NCBI GenBank assembly: GCA_938084835.1
Contig: CALKER010000006.1
Location: 744,001 to 808,000 of the forward strand
Direction of reading: 5' to 3'
DNA length: 64,000 nt
Source of the DNA: an uncultured Thermoguttaceae bacterium
Lineage (GTDB): Bacteria; Planctomycetota; Planctomycetia; Pirellulales; Thermoguttaceae
Within the stretch, counting starts at the first letter, position 1. Each line of letters starts with the position of its first letter. The position numbers and the translations under genes are program-made. Below, in pieces: positions 56,150 through 64,000 of this stretch. Below the pieces are notes generated by a model, which made no database searches, had not been told where the DNA came from, and worked only from the letters and a program-made list of their open reading frames with translations.

Positions 56150-57709
56150 GCCGGGGCAAGTCAAGCGGCCAGGGGAAACGGGTAAAGTGGAACGGTTACG
56201 GCCTTTGAAAAAAGGAGCTCAAAGGCGCCCACGTCCTGAACTGGGAATTCAAGCGACAGGAACTAGCGACAGGAACATTAGTGTCCGCTTACATCGGGGG
56301 TCAAACTCTCGAGCCAGATGCCGATCGAGGTATTGGAGTTAATGTTCACTTATACCCGGGGGCAAATCTTGGTGCTAGCAAGTCGCCCTTTCTTGTCGCG
56401 TCTAAGTTTCTAACGGTTTGCTGAGGACTAAATTCGTTTCATGCGACCCCGTGAGGTTGCGTTTTCAGTTTGCTGTCGCTCCAGTGTTGGAACGATAAGT
56501 TGTAATCTGCGCAATTTAAGGCCTATCGCGGAAACAGGGACTCTGAGCCATTAAAACTGGATTGAAAATTTGCAGTTAGTCCGTGCCTTAGCATCGAAAA
56601 TTTGCAATGAGTCCCTAGCTTCAATTAGCTCGTCCGAGGAGAAGGTAGCTGCACCGCGTGCCAAATTTTACAGCGACTTCGCACGAATTAAGTTTTGCTA
56701 TCCCAGGGATACTTACGGCGGGGATCATTTTTTTCTAGGGAGATAGTAATCTCTCTGGGCCACCAGAAAATTGCGATCTGACGGCAAAAATCCCCCTTCT
56801 TTGGTGGGATTAATTTCCTGCCAAGTTTTTCGTTGAGGCTAAGGTTTCCGGCCTTGAGCAAATAAATGCGGGTCGAATCCTGCGTAAAATTGTGGCTCCT
56901 CAGGTTTCGCATAGTTTTGGGACCCCTTAATACCCGCTGAGGGAATCTGCTCTTCAATACACCTTAACGGAATCTGCCCTATCCCATCCAACGGGGACTT
57001 CTTGCGAGCTGGATGCGATAAAAATTCGGTGGGATCGTTCGAGCGAACTGCTCTTTCCGGCGGAATCTCACTCCAAGTAACATCTGGTTGCGGGTGGATT
57101 CCAGCAGCGACCTTTCTTCCGATCCTCCCGATATTTGGAGTGACAGGGTAGCAGGAAGAACAAAGATTGCGAAGGATGATCCCGCTTCCGCTAGGCTATT
57201 AGGAAGCAACGGCAATTCACATCTTTTTGCCTGGGGCATCTAGTCTGTTAGTTGTTAATCCTAAGCTGGCCAGTACGGGTTTCCTTGCTCAGTTGGGTTT
57301 CCTGACCAGTCAACCTTGGGTTGGGTACAGCACGGGCACTACCGATTCTTGGTATCGCGAGTCCGATTCTTTACGAATATTGGAAAGTTTGTAGGGAAAT
57401 TTCGTGACCTCATTCAACGATTTCTAGTTGCTGCCGATCGTGGATCGTTTACGGTCGTCCTTTTGTTCCCCAAAGAGGTATGCGGATTGGTAGTCTGATT
57501 TCGTCGCCTTCTGGCTTCGGTCAGAGGACGGGCCCTTGTCCAGAAATCCGGCTTCCCGCTGGTGGAAACAATGCTCTTTCCTCGAGCACATGGGAGCACT
57601 TTCGGTAATCGCCGGGGTAAGTCCAATGTGCCCTGCTCTATGGTTTTTTCGACCCTCACTTCGGTGGGGACTTGAGATCGGACGCACCAGAATCCGTGCG
57701 TGAAGCACG
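56150..57709. other. 1.56-kb gene-less stretch after clpP
   Basis: The longest spacer in the window. Short frames on both strands show no motif. It carries several local duplications: AGCGACAGGAAC twice (56252, 56265), the tandem copies at 56561-56621, and AATACCCGCTGAGGGAATCT / AATACACCTTAACGGAATCT near 56929-56979. No RNA family was recognised. Confidence 0.55.
56561..56621. repeat. Imperfect tandem duplication after clpP
   Basis: ATTGAAAATTTGCAGTTAGT... at 56561 and ATCGAAAATTTGCAATGAGT... at 56593 match at about 23 of 30 positions, with a period of 32 bp. Confidence 0.55.
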
Positions 57710-58750
57710 ATGAGAAATCCGTGGACCTGGCGGATATCGCTTACTGTGATGGGAATGCTCGTGGGGGTTCTTGTCTCCTCCAGCGGCTGTCGTACCCCAC
57801 GGAACGTCCTAGCCTTGCGAGAAGAAAACCGTCAGCTCGAAGAAAGGCTTTACCAGGTCGCTGCTTTGTTGGCCGACTGCCGGCGCGAGAATCGTCGACT
57901 TCGCGAAGAGCTTAAGGCCTGGGTAGAGTCTCCTGAGCCTGGTCTTTCTTTCCAAAAGCCAGAAGATCGGGTGCCCGGCGCGGAGCGGGGTGAACAACTG
58001 CTTCGGGAGCCCGGTCTTCCGAAAATCCACGTGGAGGGGGTTCCCCAGCCGGATCCAACTTCCGGCGGGTTATGGCCGTCGGAAAGTGGGGGAAGTGGCG
58101 GCCCGTATCTTCCCGAGCTTTCTGGACATCAAAAAGCCACCCACACGGTCGTGCGCCCAACAGGGGCTTACAGTGGCAGGAATCGAATGCCGGACCCGAA
58201 GGCGCTTCTCGCAAATAGTCGGAAGGTTGATCGCATTGAATTAAATGCGCAACTGACCGGTGGATGGGATGCAGACGCCGTTGCCGGTGACGAGGGGATT
58301 CGGGTAATGATTGAACCTCGAGGGCCGGACGGACAGTTATTGCCCGCCGCTGGGAGTATCTCCGTCGTGGTAATTGACCCCGCACTGGCTGGGGCAGAAG
58401 CGCGATTGGCTCGGTGGGACATTTCCCCTGAGGACTGCGCTGAGCGTTTTTATTCAGGGCCAGAAGGGGAAGGGATCTTGCTCCATCTTACCTGGCCGAC
58501 TCGCGTGCCAGTCCATTCTCGGCTGCATCTTTTCGTTCGATTCACCACCGAGGATGGCCGAAAGATCGAGCGCGATACGCCCTTAACCGTGAAATTGCTT
58601 CCTGTTGTGGCCGGAGCTGAGTCGGGGTCTTTATTTGCACCTTTGCAAAACGGCGATGGGACCTCTTGGGTAGAGCTCCCTTCTGGTTCGTTTCCGCGCG
58701 ACAAACCGCGTACGGCAAGGCAAAACCCAGTGTGGTCCCCCCTACGGTGA
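57710..58750 (+). CDS. Lipoprotein with N-terminal coiled coil, function unknown
   Basis: 346 residues. The lipobox SSSGC gives an acylated Cys27. Residues about 33-72 are a heptad-rich coiled coil (LREENRQLEERLYQVAALLA). A Pro/Gly-rich linker follows (about 75-165). A C-terminal beta-type domain contains DRIELNAQLTGGWDADAVAGD and PVHSRLHLFVRFTTEDG. I do not recognise a named family. The layout, an anchored coiled coil plus a beta domain, suggests an envelope protein. The next lipoprotein gene follows after 228 bp on the same strand. Confidence 0.75.
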   Translation: MRNPWTWRISLTVMGMLVGVLVSSSGCRTPRNVLALREENRQLEERLYQVAALLADCRRENRRLREELKAWVESPEPGLSFQKPEDRVPGAERGEQLLREPGLPKIHVEGVPQPDPTSGGLWPSESGGSGGPYLPELSGHQKATHTVVRPTGAYSGRNRMPDPKALLANSRKVDRIELNAQLTGGWDADAVAGDEGIRVMIEPRGPDGQLLPAAGSISVVVIDPALAGAEARLARWDISPEDCAERFYSGPEGEGILLHLTWPTRVPVHSRLHLFVRFTTEDGRKIERDTPLTVKLLPVVAGAESGSLFAPLQNGDGTSWVELPSGSFPRDKPRTARQNPVWSPLR

Positions 58751-58978
58751 AGATGTATTGTGTGGTTGGCTTCTTAGACAATTGTTTCGCCTCAGGAAAG
58801 GTGAGGTGAGTGTCCTCAACCACATGAGGTTCAGCATCCAAACCTCGGCGCCCGGTTCATTTTCCCCTGGAAGATCGGGTCGGCCAAAATGTACTCGATG
58901 TCGCCACCAAATCTGGCAACCCCTCGAAGTTTCCAAGGTGGTCAACCGCGTGCAGCTACATGCTCTTAACTTGGCAAG

Positions 58979-59968
58979 ATGAGACCCTCGCGCAGCTGGC
59001 GAAAAATTCGGCATTCCATACGAGTATTCTCGGTTTTCCCCGCTGAGAGGATTGCCACTTTATTCCTTGTGGCACTTGTGTCGATTGCTGGTTGCAGCAC
59101 TACGCGACTGACGGAAACCCCCCGCAGTGGTATTGAACAATTGCTCCTGTCAACGGCGATCGAGCGCTCCCTTGACCAAGTGGATTTCTCTGCCCTTGCC
59201 GGCCGATCCATCTACGTGGATGACCGGTTTGTCGAGTGCGTTGACAAAAAGTATTTAGTGGCCAGCCTTCGCCGAAAGCTACTGGCGGCGGGGGTCCAGC
59301 TTGCAGAAAAACCGGAGGACGCCGATTGGGTTCTTGAAGTCTCTTCCGCATCCGTGGGTACCGACCGTTCGGAGGGGTTCGTGGGAATTCCTTCGGTCAA
59401 CATTCCGGGGCCTTTGCCCGTTCATACGCCTGAGGTGAGATTAATTTCGCACACGACGCAATTTGGCACGGCGAAGATAGGCCTGGTTTTATATGACAGT
59501 AAACTTCGGGTGGGGCTCGGGCCAGGGGCTTTGGCGCATACACGCGTGACAAACACCAACTGGTTCGTCTTAGGACTGGGACCGATCAATTCTGGCTCCC
59601 TTCGCAGTGAGTTGATTCAAGCTCGGCAAAAGTCCGAGCAACCTCAGGATTACCGAGTGGCGCTGGTTGATCCGCACCAGGTGGCGCGTCTTGCACAGCG
59701 GAATGGAACAAGCGGTGCCCCCGCGTCTAAGTTTTCTCCTGAGGACCAAGTGCCGATGCCGGCGTCGACTCCTTGGCAACCTCCTGCGGGTCTCGGATTA
59801 CCTCCAGACGAAAGTGGCGAAGAGCATCCACCTCGAGGGATCATTTGGCCACCTGATCCCAACATGCCAGCGCTTCCTTTGCCCAGTGGCGACGGAGTGC
59901 CACTTTTGAATTGGCAATTTCTGCCCTCAATACCCCTCCCATTTGTCCCATCGCGCGAAGGGGATTAG
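58979..59968 (+). CDS. Planctomycete lipoprotein, possibly DUF6655-like
   Basis: 329 residues. A long basic n-region precedes the lipobox SIAGC with Cys39. The segment directly after it, STTRLTETPRSGIEQLLLSTAIERSLDQVDF, is typical of small planctomycete lipoproteins that I recall as DUF6655. Family assignment is from memory and not certain. The central part (SIYVDDRFVECVDKKYLVASLRRKLLAAG, then ADWVLEVSSASVGTD) looks like a mixed alpha/beta domain. The C-terminal 90 residues are Pro-rich and probably disordered. No catalytic motif seen. It may be co-transcribed with the upstream lipoprotein. Confidence 0.68.
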   Translation: MRPSRSWRKIRHSIRVFSVFPAERIATLFLVALVSIAGCSTTRLTETPRSGIEQLLLSTAIERSLDQVDFSALAGRSIYVDDRFVECVDKKYLVASLRRKLLAAGVQLAEKPEDADWVLEVSSASVGTDRSEGFVGIPSVNIPGPLPVHTPEVRLISHTTQFGTAKIGLVLYDSKLRVGLGPGALAHTRVTNTNWFVLGLGPINSGSLRSELIQARQKSEQPQDYRVALVDPHQVARLAQRNGTSGAPASKFSPEDQVPMPASTPWQPPAGLGLPPDESGEEHPPRGIIWPPDPNMPALPLPSGDGVPLLNWQFLPSIPLPFVPSREGD

Positions 59969-60702
59969 GCTGCTCGCCGCGGATCTTTGAGCCGTCAAAC
60001 AACGATAAGCCTTAGCCTGGGGATACTTTTGGCTTAAGCCGCGGCTACGCCTAAGGGAGTCCGGCTTCGTCCGCACATGGGTTTGGCTTCGTGCGGCAAT
60101 GGAGCGCCGGATTTAACTCATCGAGAAAATCTTGCACGGGCAACTTTATAACAAGCGGGGTCCTTTTTTCTCATAACAGCAGCTGGCAGAATGGTTTAAA
60201 GTCACCGGTCGTGTTATGGTGGCCCGCTTTTTCATAACGGATCGAAACGAGTATATGCTTCGGAGAAATTTGATGATCACGTGGAAGGGGTAAAAGTAAA
60301 TATGGAGGGGCTTATTGCCGGGAAGACGGGAGGGGCTGGAGATCACCAAAAACTTGCCTCACGTATTCAGCACGCCTGAATTAAAAATCCGGCAGAACAG
60401 TAGAAGGCAGGACCAATGGGGAGAGCGAAAATTCAGGTGTCTCCAAGCGGAATCGAGAGCAGAGCAGACTTCCCAAACGATGCGGGGTGCGCTATGGGCC
60501 GGGACATGTAAACCAAGAGTCGATCGCGTAGCGTGAGAAGCTCGGGCAGATTCTTAAGTGGGCGCAGCTAAGAGGAGTGCGTTTTGGCGTGCGCCTGGAA
60601 CCCGTTGGGTTTACCGGGGGTGGGATGCGCTCGGGAATGCCGTGAAAGTCGTGTTCTTTGATCGCTTCGCTTCACACCATCAGACAGATTGTAGCCTCGG
60701 CA
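59969..60702. other. Spacer upstream of ruvA
   Basis: No supportable gene. GGCTTAAG/CTTAGCC repeats occur near 60010-60050, possibly a terminator for the preceding lipoprotein. A loose direct repeat (TTTTTTCTCATAAC / CTTTTTCATAAC) lies at 60163 and 60227. Confidence 0.45.
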
Positions 60703-61320
60703 ATGATTACTCGCATCACCGGAGAATTGATCGCGTTGTCGGAGGAGGCTGCTATCCTTCGGCTCGGTGGATTTGATTACGAGGTATTGATTCCCGACTA
60801 CACGCGGCGGCAGCTAGAGGACCGCCTCGGCAGGAGTGTAAGCTTGCACACCATCGCTTATATCGAAGGGACGCCGATGCAGGGGCGATTGATACCGCGA
60901 CTCATTGGTTTCCTTGATCCGGAGGACCGGGACTTCTTCGAGCTTTTTTGCTCTGTGGACGGAGTTGGGGTGCGAAAGGCCTTGCGGGCAATGGTCCATC
61001 CTGTACCTGATCTGGCAGCTGCCATTGAGGAAAAAAATACGCAATTCCTCGCTACCTTGCCAGGAATAGGCAGAGCGACCGCCGACCGGATCGTAGCAAA
61101 ATTACATCGTAAAGTTTCCGTGTTTGCTATCGGCGATAAGGTTACCGAAGGGACTTCCCCGGAAGTGCTTCGTGAAACGTTGGCGGTGCTTGTCAACTTA
61201 GGGCACAGCGAGGCCGAGGCTCGGCGTCTTATCGATCGGGCGTTGAATGTTCGCAAACAATTTTCCGATGTGCAAAGCCTCATAGAGACAATTTACACGA
61301 CGGTTCAAAAACCGACTTAA
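60703..61320 (+). CDS. ruvA: Holliday junction DNA helicase subunit RuvA
   Basis: 205 residues from the ATG at 60703. A TTG at 60658 would add 15 residues not found in the family. Binds four-way DNA junctions as a tetramer and loads RuvB. MITRITGELIALSEEAAIL opens the OB-fold domain I. FFELFCSVDGVGVRKALRAM and FLATLPGIGRATADRIVAKLHRK are the two helix-hairpin-helix motifs. The C-terminal domain III (from about residue 150, LRETLAVLVNLGHSEAEARRL) contacts RuvB. ruvB and ruvC are not adjacent, so this is not the common ruv operon. Confidence 0.95.
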   Translation: MITRITGELIALSEEAAILRLGGFDYEVLIPDYTRRQLEDRLGRSVSLHTIAYIEGTPMQGRLIPRLIGFLDPEDRDFFELFCSVDGVGVRKALRAMVHPVPDLAAAIEEKNTQFLATLPGIGRATADRIVAKLHRKVSVFAIGDKVTEGTSPEVLRETLAVLVNLGHSEAEARRLIDRALNVRKQFSDVQSLIETIYTTVQKPT

Positions 61321-61479
61321 GCCTAAAATTTTGGTGGTCTGTTTTAAGCAGGGTTAATCCATCTTGGCTGATGATGACAAACTGGTTGTCGGCACAGAGG
61401 GCAGGCTGGCGGGACCATGTTTACAGGCGGTGGAAAGACCGTCAATTCCGACTGGCCATGACTGTGTTGTGAGTCATGC

Positions 61480-62583
61480 TTGGGACTCCTTCGAATTGTG
61501 AGCAGAGAACTTCGTCGGAACCAGCTTGCGAGGACCGAGGCGAGCACGATTCGTGCCGGTGAGCCTTGTACGTTCTGCGGTTGGCCCGTGGACGTTGGGG
61601 ATGCCTTTTGCTCGGTTTGCGGAGGGGCTCAATCCGGCGCACAATTAAAGCCGAGTCGGCCCTCATGGACAGAGTCGTTTTCGTGCCCTAACTGCGGCGC
61701 AGAGAGCAAGATTGATCCTAGTGAGCGAAGTTATACCTGTGCCTATTGTGGGTCAAGTTCTGTCCTCGACCGTCCTGGTTGGAGGGCATTCCAGCAGGAA
61801 CCGGAATTCGTACTACCTTTTGCTGTTACCCCGGCGGAAGCAAAGAAACTTGTGGCAAACTTTTTGAAGGGGCGGTGGTTCGTCCCGGAGGCGGTTCGCA
61901 AAGCGATTGAAAATGGGGAGCTTGTTGGCAAGTACCTGCCCTTTTGGCATTTTGCGGTTTCGGCGAATAGTACGTGGTTCGCGGAGATTGGCGAGTATTG
62001 GTACCGGAGGGAGTCATATACAGTTGTTGTGGGCGGCCGCAAACAAGTTCGCACGCGGCAGGTGCGAAAAGTGGAGTGGTGGCCTTTACACGGAAAATTC
62101 CACCGTTTTTGGCGTGGATATCTCGTGCCCGCGAGCGAAAGCTTGACCCAAGCCGAAGTGGATCTTGCGGGACCTTTTTGGCTGGAGGGGCTAAAGCGAT
62201 ATCGCGCCGATTTCTTGGCTGGGTGGCAGGCTGAAAACGCAACCGTCGCTCGCGAGGACGCCTTGGCATTGGCCGAAGAGCTATTCCGACGGTGGCAGCG
62301 GGAGGCTATCCTCGACTTTTTGCCAGGGGATACATACCGGAATTTTAAAGTTGATACAGCCCTGGAACATCTTGAAACCGACCTGGTGCTTGTGCCGTTT
62401 TATATTTGCCCTTATCGTTGGGGCAAAAGACAGTTGCGCATTGTGATTAATGGTCAAACGGGGAAAGTCTCCGGAGCGATTCCGCGAGATTGGAAACAAA
62501 TTGTTGCGACGGTCCTTGTGGTGATGGCGGTGCTGACGCTTCTTGCCCTCTTGATGAGATTTTTGTCATCAGCGCCTTTGTAA
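61480..62583 (+). CDS. Double zinc-ribbon protein with C-terminal membrane anchor, paralogue 1
   Basis: 367 residues with a TTG start. A GTG at 61498 is an alternative and no strong ribosome site decides. Two four-Cys zinc ribbons lie at C30/C33/C44/C47 and C69/C72/C87/C90. The middle domain (about 110-330) has VLPFAVTPAEAKKLV, YLPFWHFAVSANSTW, LVPFYICPYRWGKRQL and VINGQTGKVSGAIPRDW. This is the layout of TFIIB-type zinc-ribbon proteins of unknown function. Residues about 343-362 form one hydrophobic helix. Zinc binding by the ribbons is likely; biochemical role unknown. A related gene follows 61 bp downstream. Confidence 0.75.
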   Translation: MGLLRIVSRELRRNQLARTEASTIRAGEPCTFCGWPVDVGDAFCSVCGGAQSGAQLKPSRPSWTESFSCPNCGAESKIDPSERSYTCAYCGSSSVLDRPGWRAFQQEPEFVLPFAVTPAEAKKLVANFLKGRWFVPEAVRKAIENGELVGKYLPFWHFAVSANSTWFAEIGEYWYRRESYTVVVGGRKQVRTRQVRKVEWWPLHGKFHRFWRGYLVPASESLTQAEVDLAGPFWLEGLKRYRADFLAGWQAENATVAREDALALAEELFRRWQREAILDFLPGDTYRNFKVDTALEHLETDLVLVPFYICPYRWGKRQLRIVINGQTGKVSGAIPRDWKQIVATVLVVMAVLTLLALLMRFLSSAPL

Positions 62584-62644
62584 GTGGAGAGACTAACGGG
62601 GCACTTGAGAACCAGGGGTAGCACTGGCAAGGGTAATACCTAAA

Positions 62645-63622
62645 ATGGAGGCGTCATTTTCTTGCGGGGTATGCGGCTCGATTGTATACGAAGGGGACCT
62701 CTTTTGCTCCAATTGCGGACGAGAGGTGCCCCAGGACCGCGGCTCGGTTCTGCGAGAAGAGGGTACCTCCGGGATATTAACCAAGCACCAATTTGTGTGC
62801 GCAGGCTGTGGGGCTTCCATGAGTTACGACCCCGCAGTTGGGGCCTTGCGGTGCCCCTATTGCGGCTCACTGCGAGTAGAGGCCACAGGGGAAAGCAAGC
62901 TCCTCCCGCCGGCACACGTTGTCCCCTTTCAGATTACGGGAGAAAGACTCGGTGAGCTTTTGCACCGATATTTTACGCGCCACTGGTTTGGGCCGAGCGG
63001 CTTGAAGCGGCAAGGGACGCTGGAAGGTTGCCAACCTGTTTTTGTGCCGTGCTGGGTATTTTCTGCCAAAACTAACACTTATTGGACGGCCGATGTGGGC
63101 GACGTCCCTTCATGGGCGCGAGGGCGATGGCGGCCGGTGTTCGGGGAACATCAAGGCGAGCAACAGGCTGTTGTAATCAATGCAAGCCGCGTACTAACCG
63201 AGAATGAGATTAGCGCTTTAGGAAACTTTGACATAAGCTCCGCTCGTGGGCCGGAAGTTCTCCACAACACAACTGGTTTTGTTGAGGTATTTGTTGTCCC
63301 TCGGAAGTACGCCCGAAGTATGGCCGAGGAGAAGATTAAAGCGCAGGAGTGGGAGGTTTGTCAACGGCTCTATCTGACCGGACGGTGGCGTCGCTTAAAG
63401 ACTAATACCACATTGCGGGAAATTCGTGGACGCCCGTTTTATATGCCGGTGTGGATTCTGACCTACCGCTATCGTGGAAAGTTGTATCGCTTTTTAGTCA
63501 ACGGGCAGACGGGTGTGCTGGTAGGGCGCGTACCCCTATGTTGGTGGAAAGTGACTCTGTGCATAGTAGTAGGCCTTCTATTGTGGCTCGTGTTCGCTTT
63601 GGTGGCGATGCATTCAGGTTGA
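62645..63622 (+). CDS. Double zinc-ribbon protein with C-terminal membrane anchor, paralogue 2
   Basis: 325 residues with the same architecture as the preceding gene. Two ribbons (C7/C10/C21/C24 and C52/C55/C70/C73) come first. The mid-domain has VVPFQITGERLGELLH, PVFVPCWVFSAKTNTYW, PFYMPVWILTYRYRGKLY and LVNGQTGVLVGRVPLCWW. One C-terminal helix spans about 303-322. The shared VNGQTG and tryptophan signatures show the two genes arose by duplication. The stop overlaps the next gene's start by 4 bp, which suggests translational coupling to the YfhO-like protein. The role is unknown. Confidence 0.78.
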   Translation: MEASFSCGVCGSIVYEGDLFCSNCGREVPQDRGSVLREEGTSGILTKHQFVCAGCGASMSYDPAVGALRCPYCGSLRVEATGESKLLPPAHVVPFQITGERLGELLHRYFTRHWFGPSGLKRQGTLEGCQPVFVPCWVFSAKTNTYWTADVGDVPSWARGRWRPVFGEHQGEQQAVVINASRVLTENEISALGNFDISSARGPEVLHNTTGFVEVFVVPRKYARSMAEEKIKAQEWEVCQRLYLTGRWRRLKTNTTLREIRGRPFYMPVWILTYRYRGKLYRFLVNGQTGVLVGRVPLCWWKVTLCIVVGLLLWLVFALVAMHSG

Positions 63623-64000
63623 TCCAGCTGCCGGGCTGGCTTGGTGCTGGCTGCCTGATCGGGCTTTTCGTCGCGTTTTTTGGTGAAGCACTATGGCTAG
63701 GGACGGTTTTGGCTTTTCGAGACACCGCCCATTACTACTATCCGCTTGTTGATTTCGTGCTTGCTCAGTGGCGACAAGGTCGAATACCTCTTTGGAATCC
63801 GTACGATCACTTGGGTTCACCCCTGGCTGCCGACCCGACCGCTTTTGTCTTTTATCCGCTATCGGTGCTTTTTGCTGTAGGCCGAAGCACCGGGGAAGGC
63901 ATCAATCTTTTCATTGTGGCCCACCTGTGGTTAGCGGCGTGGGGATCTTATCTCATGGCGCGGGCTTGGAGAGCCTCGGTGGCCGGTGGTATTTTGGCAT
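63619..64000 (+). CDS. YfhO-like multispanning membrane protein, N-terminus only
   Basis: Runs off the window end (127 codons visible). The start is a TTG overlapping the previous stop. The first helix (GAGCLIGLFVAFFG) is followed by FRDTAHYYYPLVDFVL and GRIPLWNPYDHLGSPLAADP, the signature of YfhO-type membrane proteins and related GT-C-like transferases. A further hydrophobic helix follows (INLFIVAHLWLAAWGSYLM). These proteins act in cell-surface glycosylation, with FRD.....YP and PLWNP near the active site. Start codon choice is uncertain. Confidence 0.75.
   Translation, partial: MIQLPGWLGAGCLIGLFVAFFGEALWLGTVLAFRDTAHYYYPLVDFVLAQWRQGRIPLWNPYDHLGSPLAADPTAFVFYPLSVLFAVGRSTGEGINLFIVAHLWLAAWGSYLMARAWRASVAGGILA

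Noticed and set aside
57424..57708. Minus-strand 94-codon open frame and overlapping frames after clpP
   Set aside because: No motif, no good ribosome site, and competing frames on the same stretch.

Overview
The window reads as a chromosomal segment of a planctomycete, most likely a Pirellulales or Thermogutta-like bacterium. This is an inference from gene content and not from a marker-gene comparison. Supporting signs are a DUF1844 protein, PQQ-propeller and SMP-30 type secreted proteins, several small lipoproteins, a DUF4832 protein, a twin-arginine-like RRDWL leader, a tandem-domain acetyl-xylan-esterase-like protein, a decayed RHS/YD fragment and bacterial type A RNase P RNA. There are no phage genes, insertion sequences or CRISPR arrays. 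Genes are mostly single units separated by long spacers: about 17 kb of the 64 kb lies in gaps longer than 300 bp.

Layout. 1-9.8 kb: ROK sugar kinase (cut by the window edge), GTP-type PEP carboxykinase, exported sugar-isomerase-like TIM barrel, TPR lipoprotein, TruB and a PQQ-propeller protein. 10.6-21.2 kb: SMP-30-like lipoprotein, pectate-lyase-fold protein, a GH13_18 phosphorylase-like enzyme with an altered catalytic residue, DUF1844, CTP synthase and an old-yellow-enzyme homologue. 21.8-27.4 kb: RNase P RNA, HEAT-repeat lipoprotein, a DacZ-like diadenylate cyclase followed by a sialidase-like protein, and tRNA-Arg(UCU). 27.4-32.1 kb: a gene-poor stretch holding a DUF4832 protein, a HIT protein and a frameshifted RHS remnant. 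32.1-39.7 kb: three secreted proteins (UGSC-like, PhoD-like, esterase-like). 40.1-44.3 kb: a tight trehalose operon (DUF5752, TreT-like glycosyltransferase, OtsB, OtsA) closed by a terminator. 44.5-50.9 kb: NAD biosynthesis (pncB, nadE), then a glucuronokinase-like GHMP kinase and GalU. 51.4-56.1 kb: tRNA-Gly(GCC), trigger factor and two ClpP paralogues. 57.7-64 kb: two lipoproteins, RuvA, two paralogous zinc-ribbon membrane proteins and the start of a YfhO-like membrane protein.

How the genes work together. The trehalose operon is the clearest functional unit and encodes two different routes to trehalose. pncB-nadE is a nicotinate-to-NAD pair. The GHMP kinase and GalU would fit a route to UDP-sugars. 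tig-clpP-clpP is a proteostasis block.

The points most worth a second look are the Glu-to-Gln change at the acid/base position of the GH13_18 enzyme, the DacZ-like cyclase with an altered RHR motif, the TreT plus OtsBA operon, the Cys-form UGSC-like protein, and an unusual set of locus-specific imperfect tandem duplications of roughly 22-30 bp in many spacers. No wholly new multi-gene system could be established from the sequence alone.
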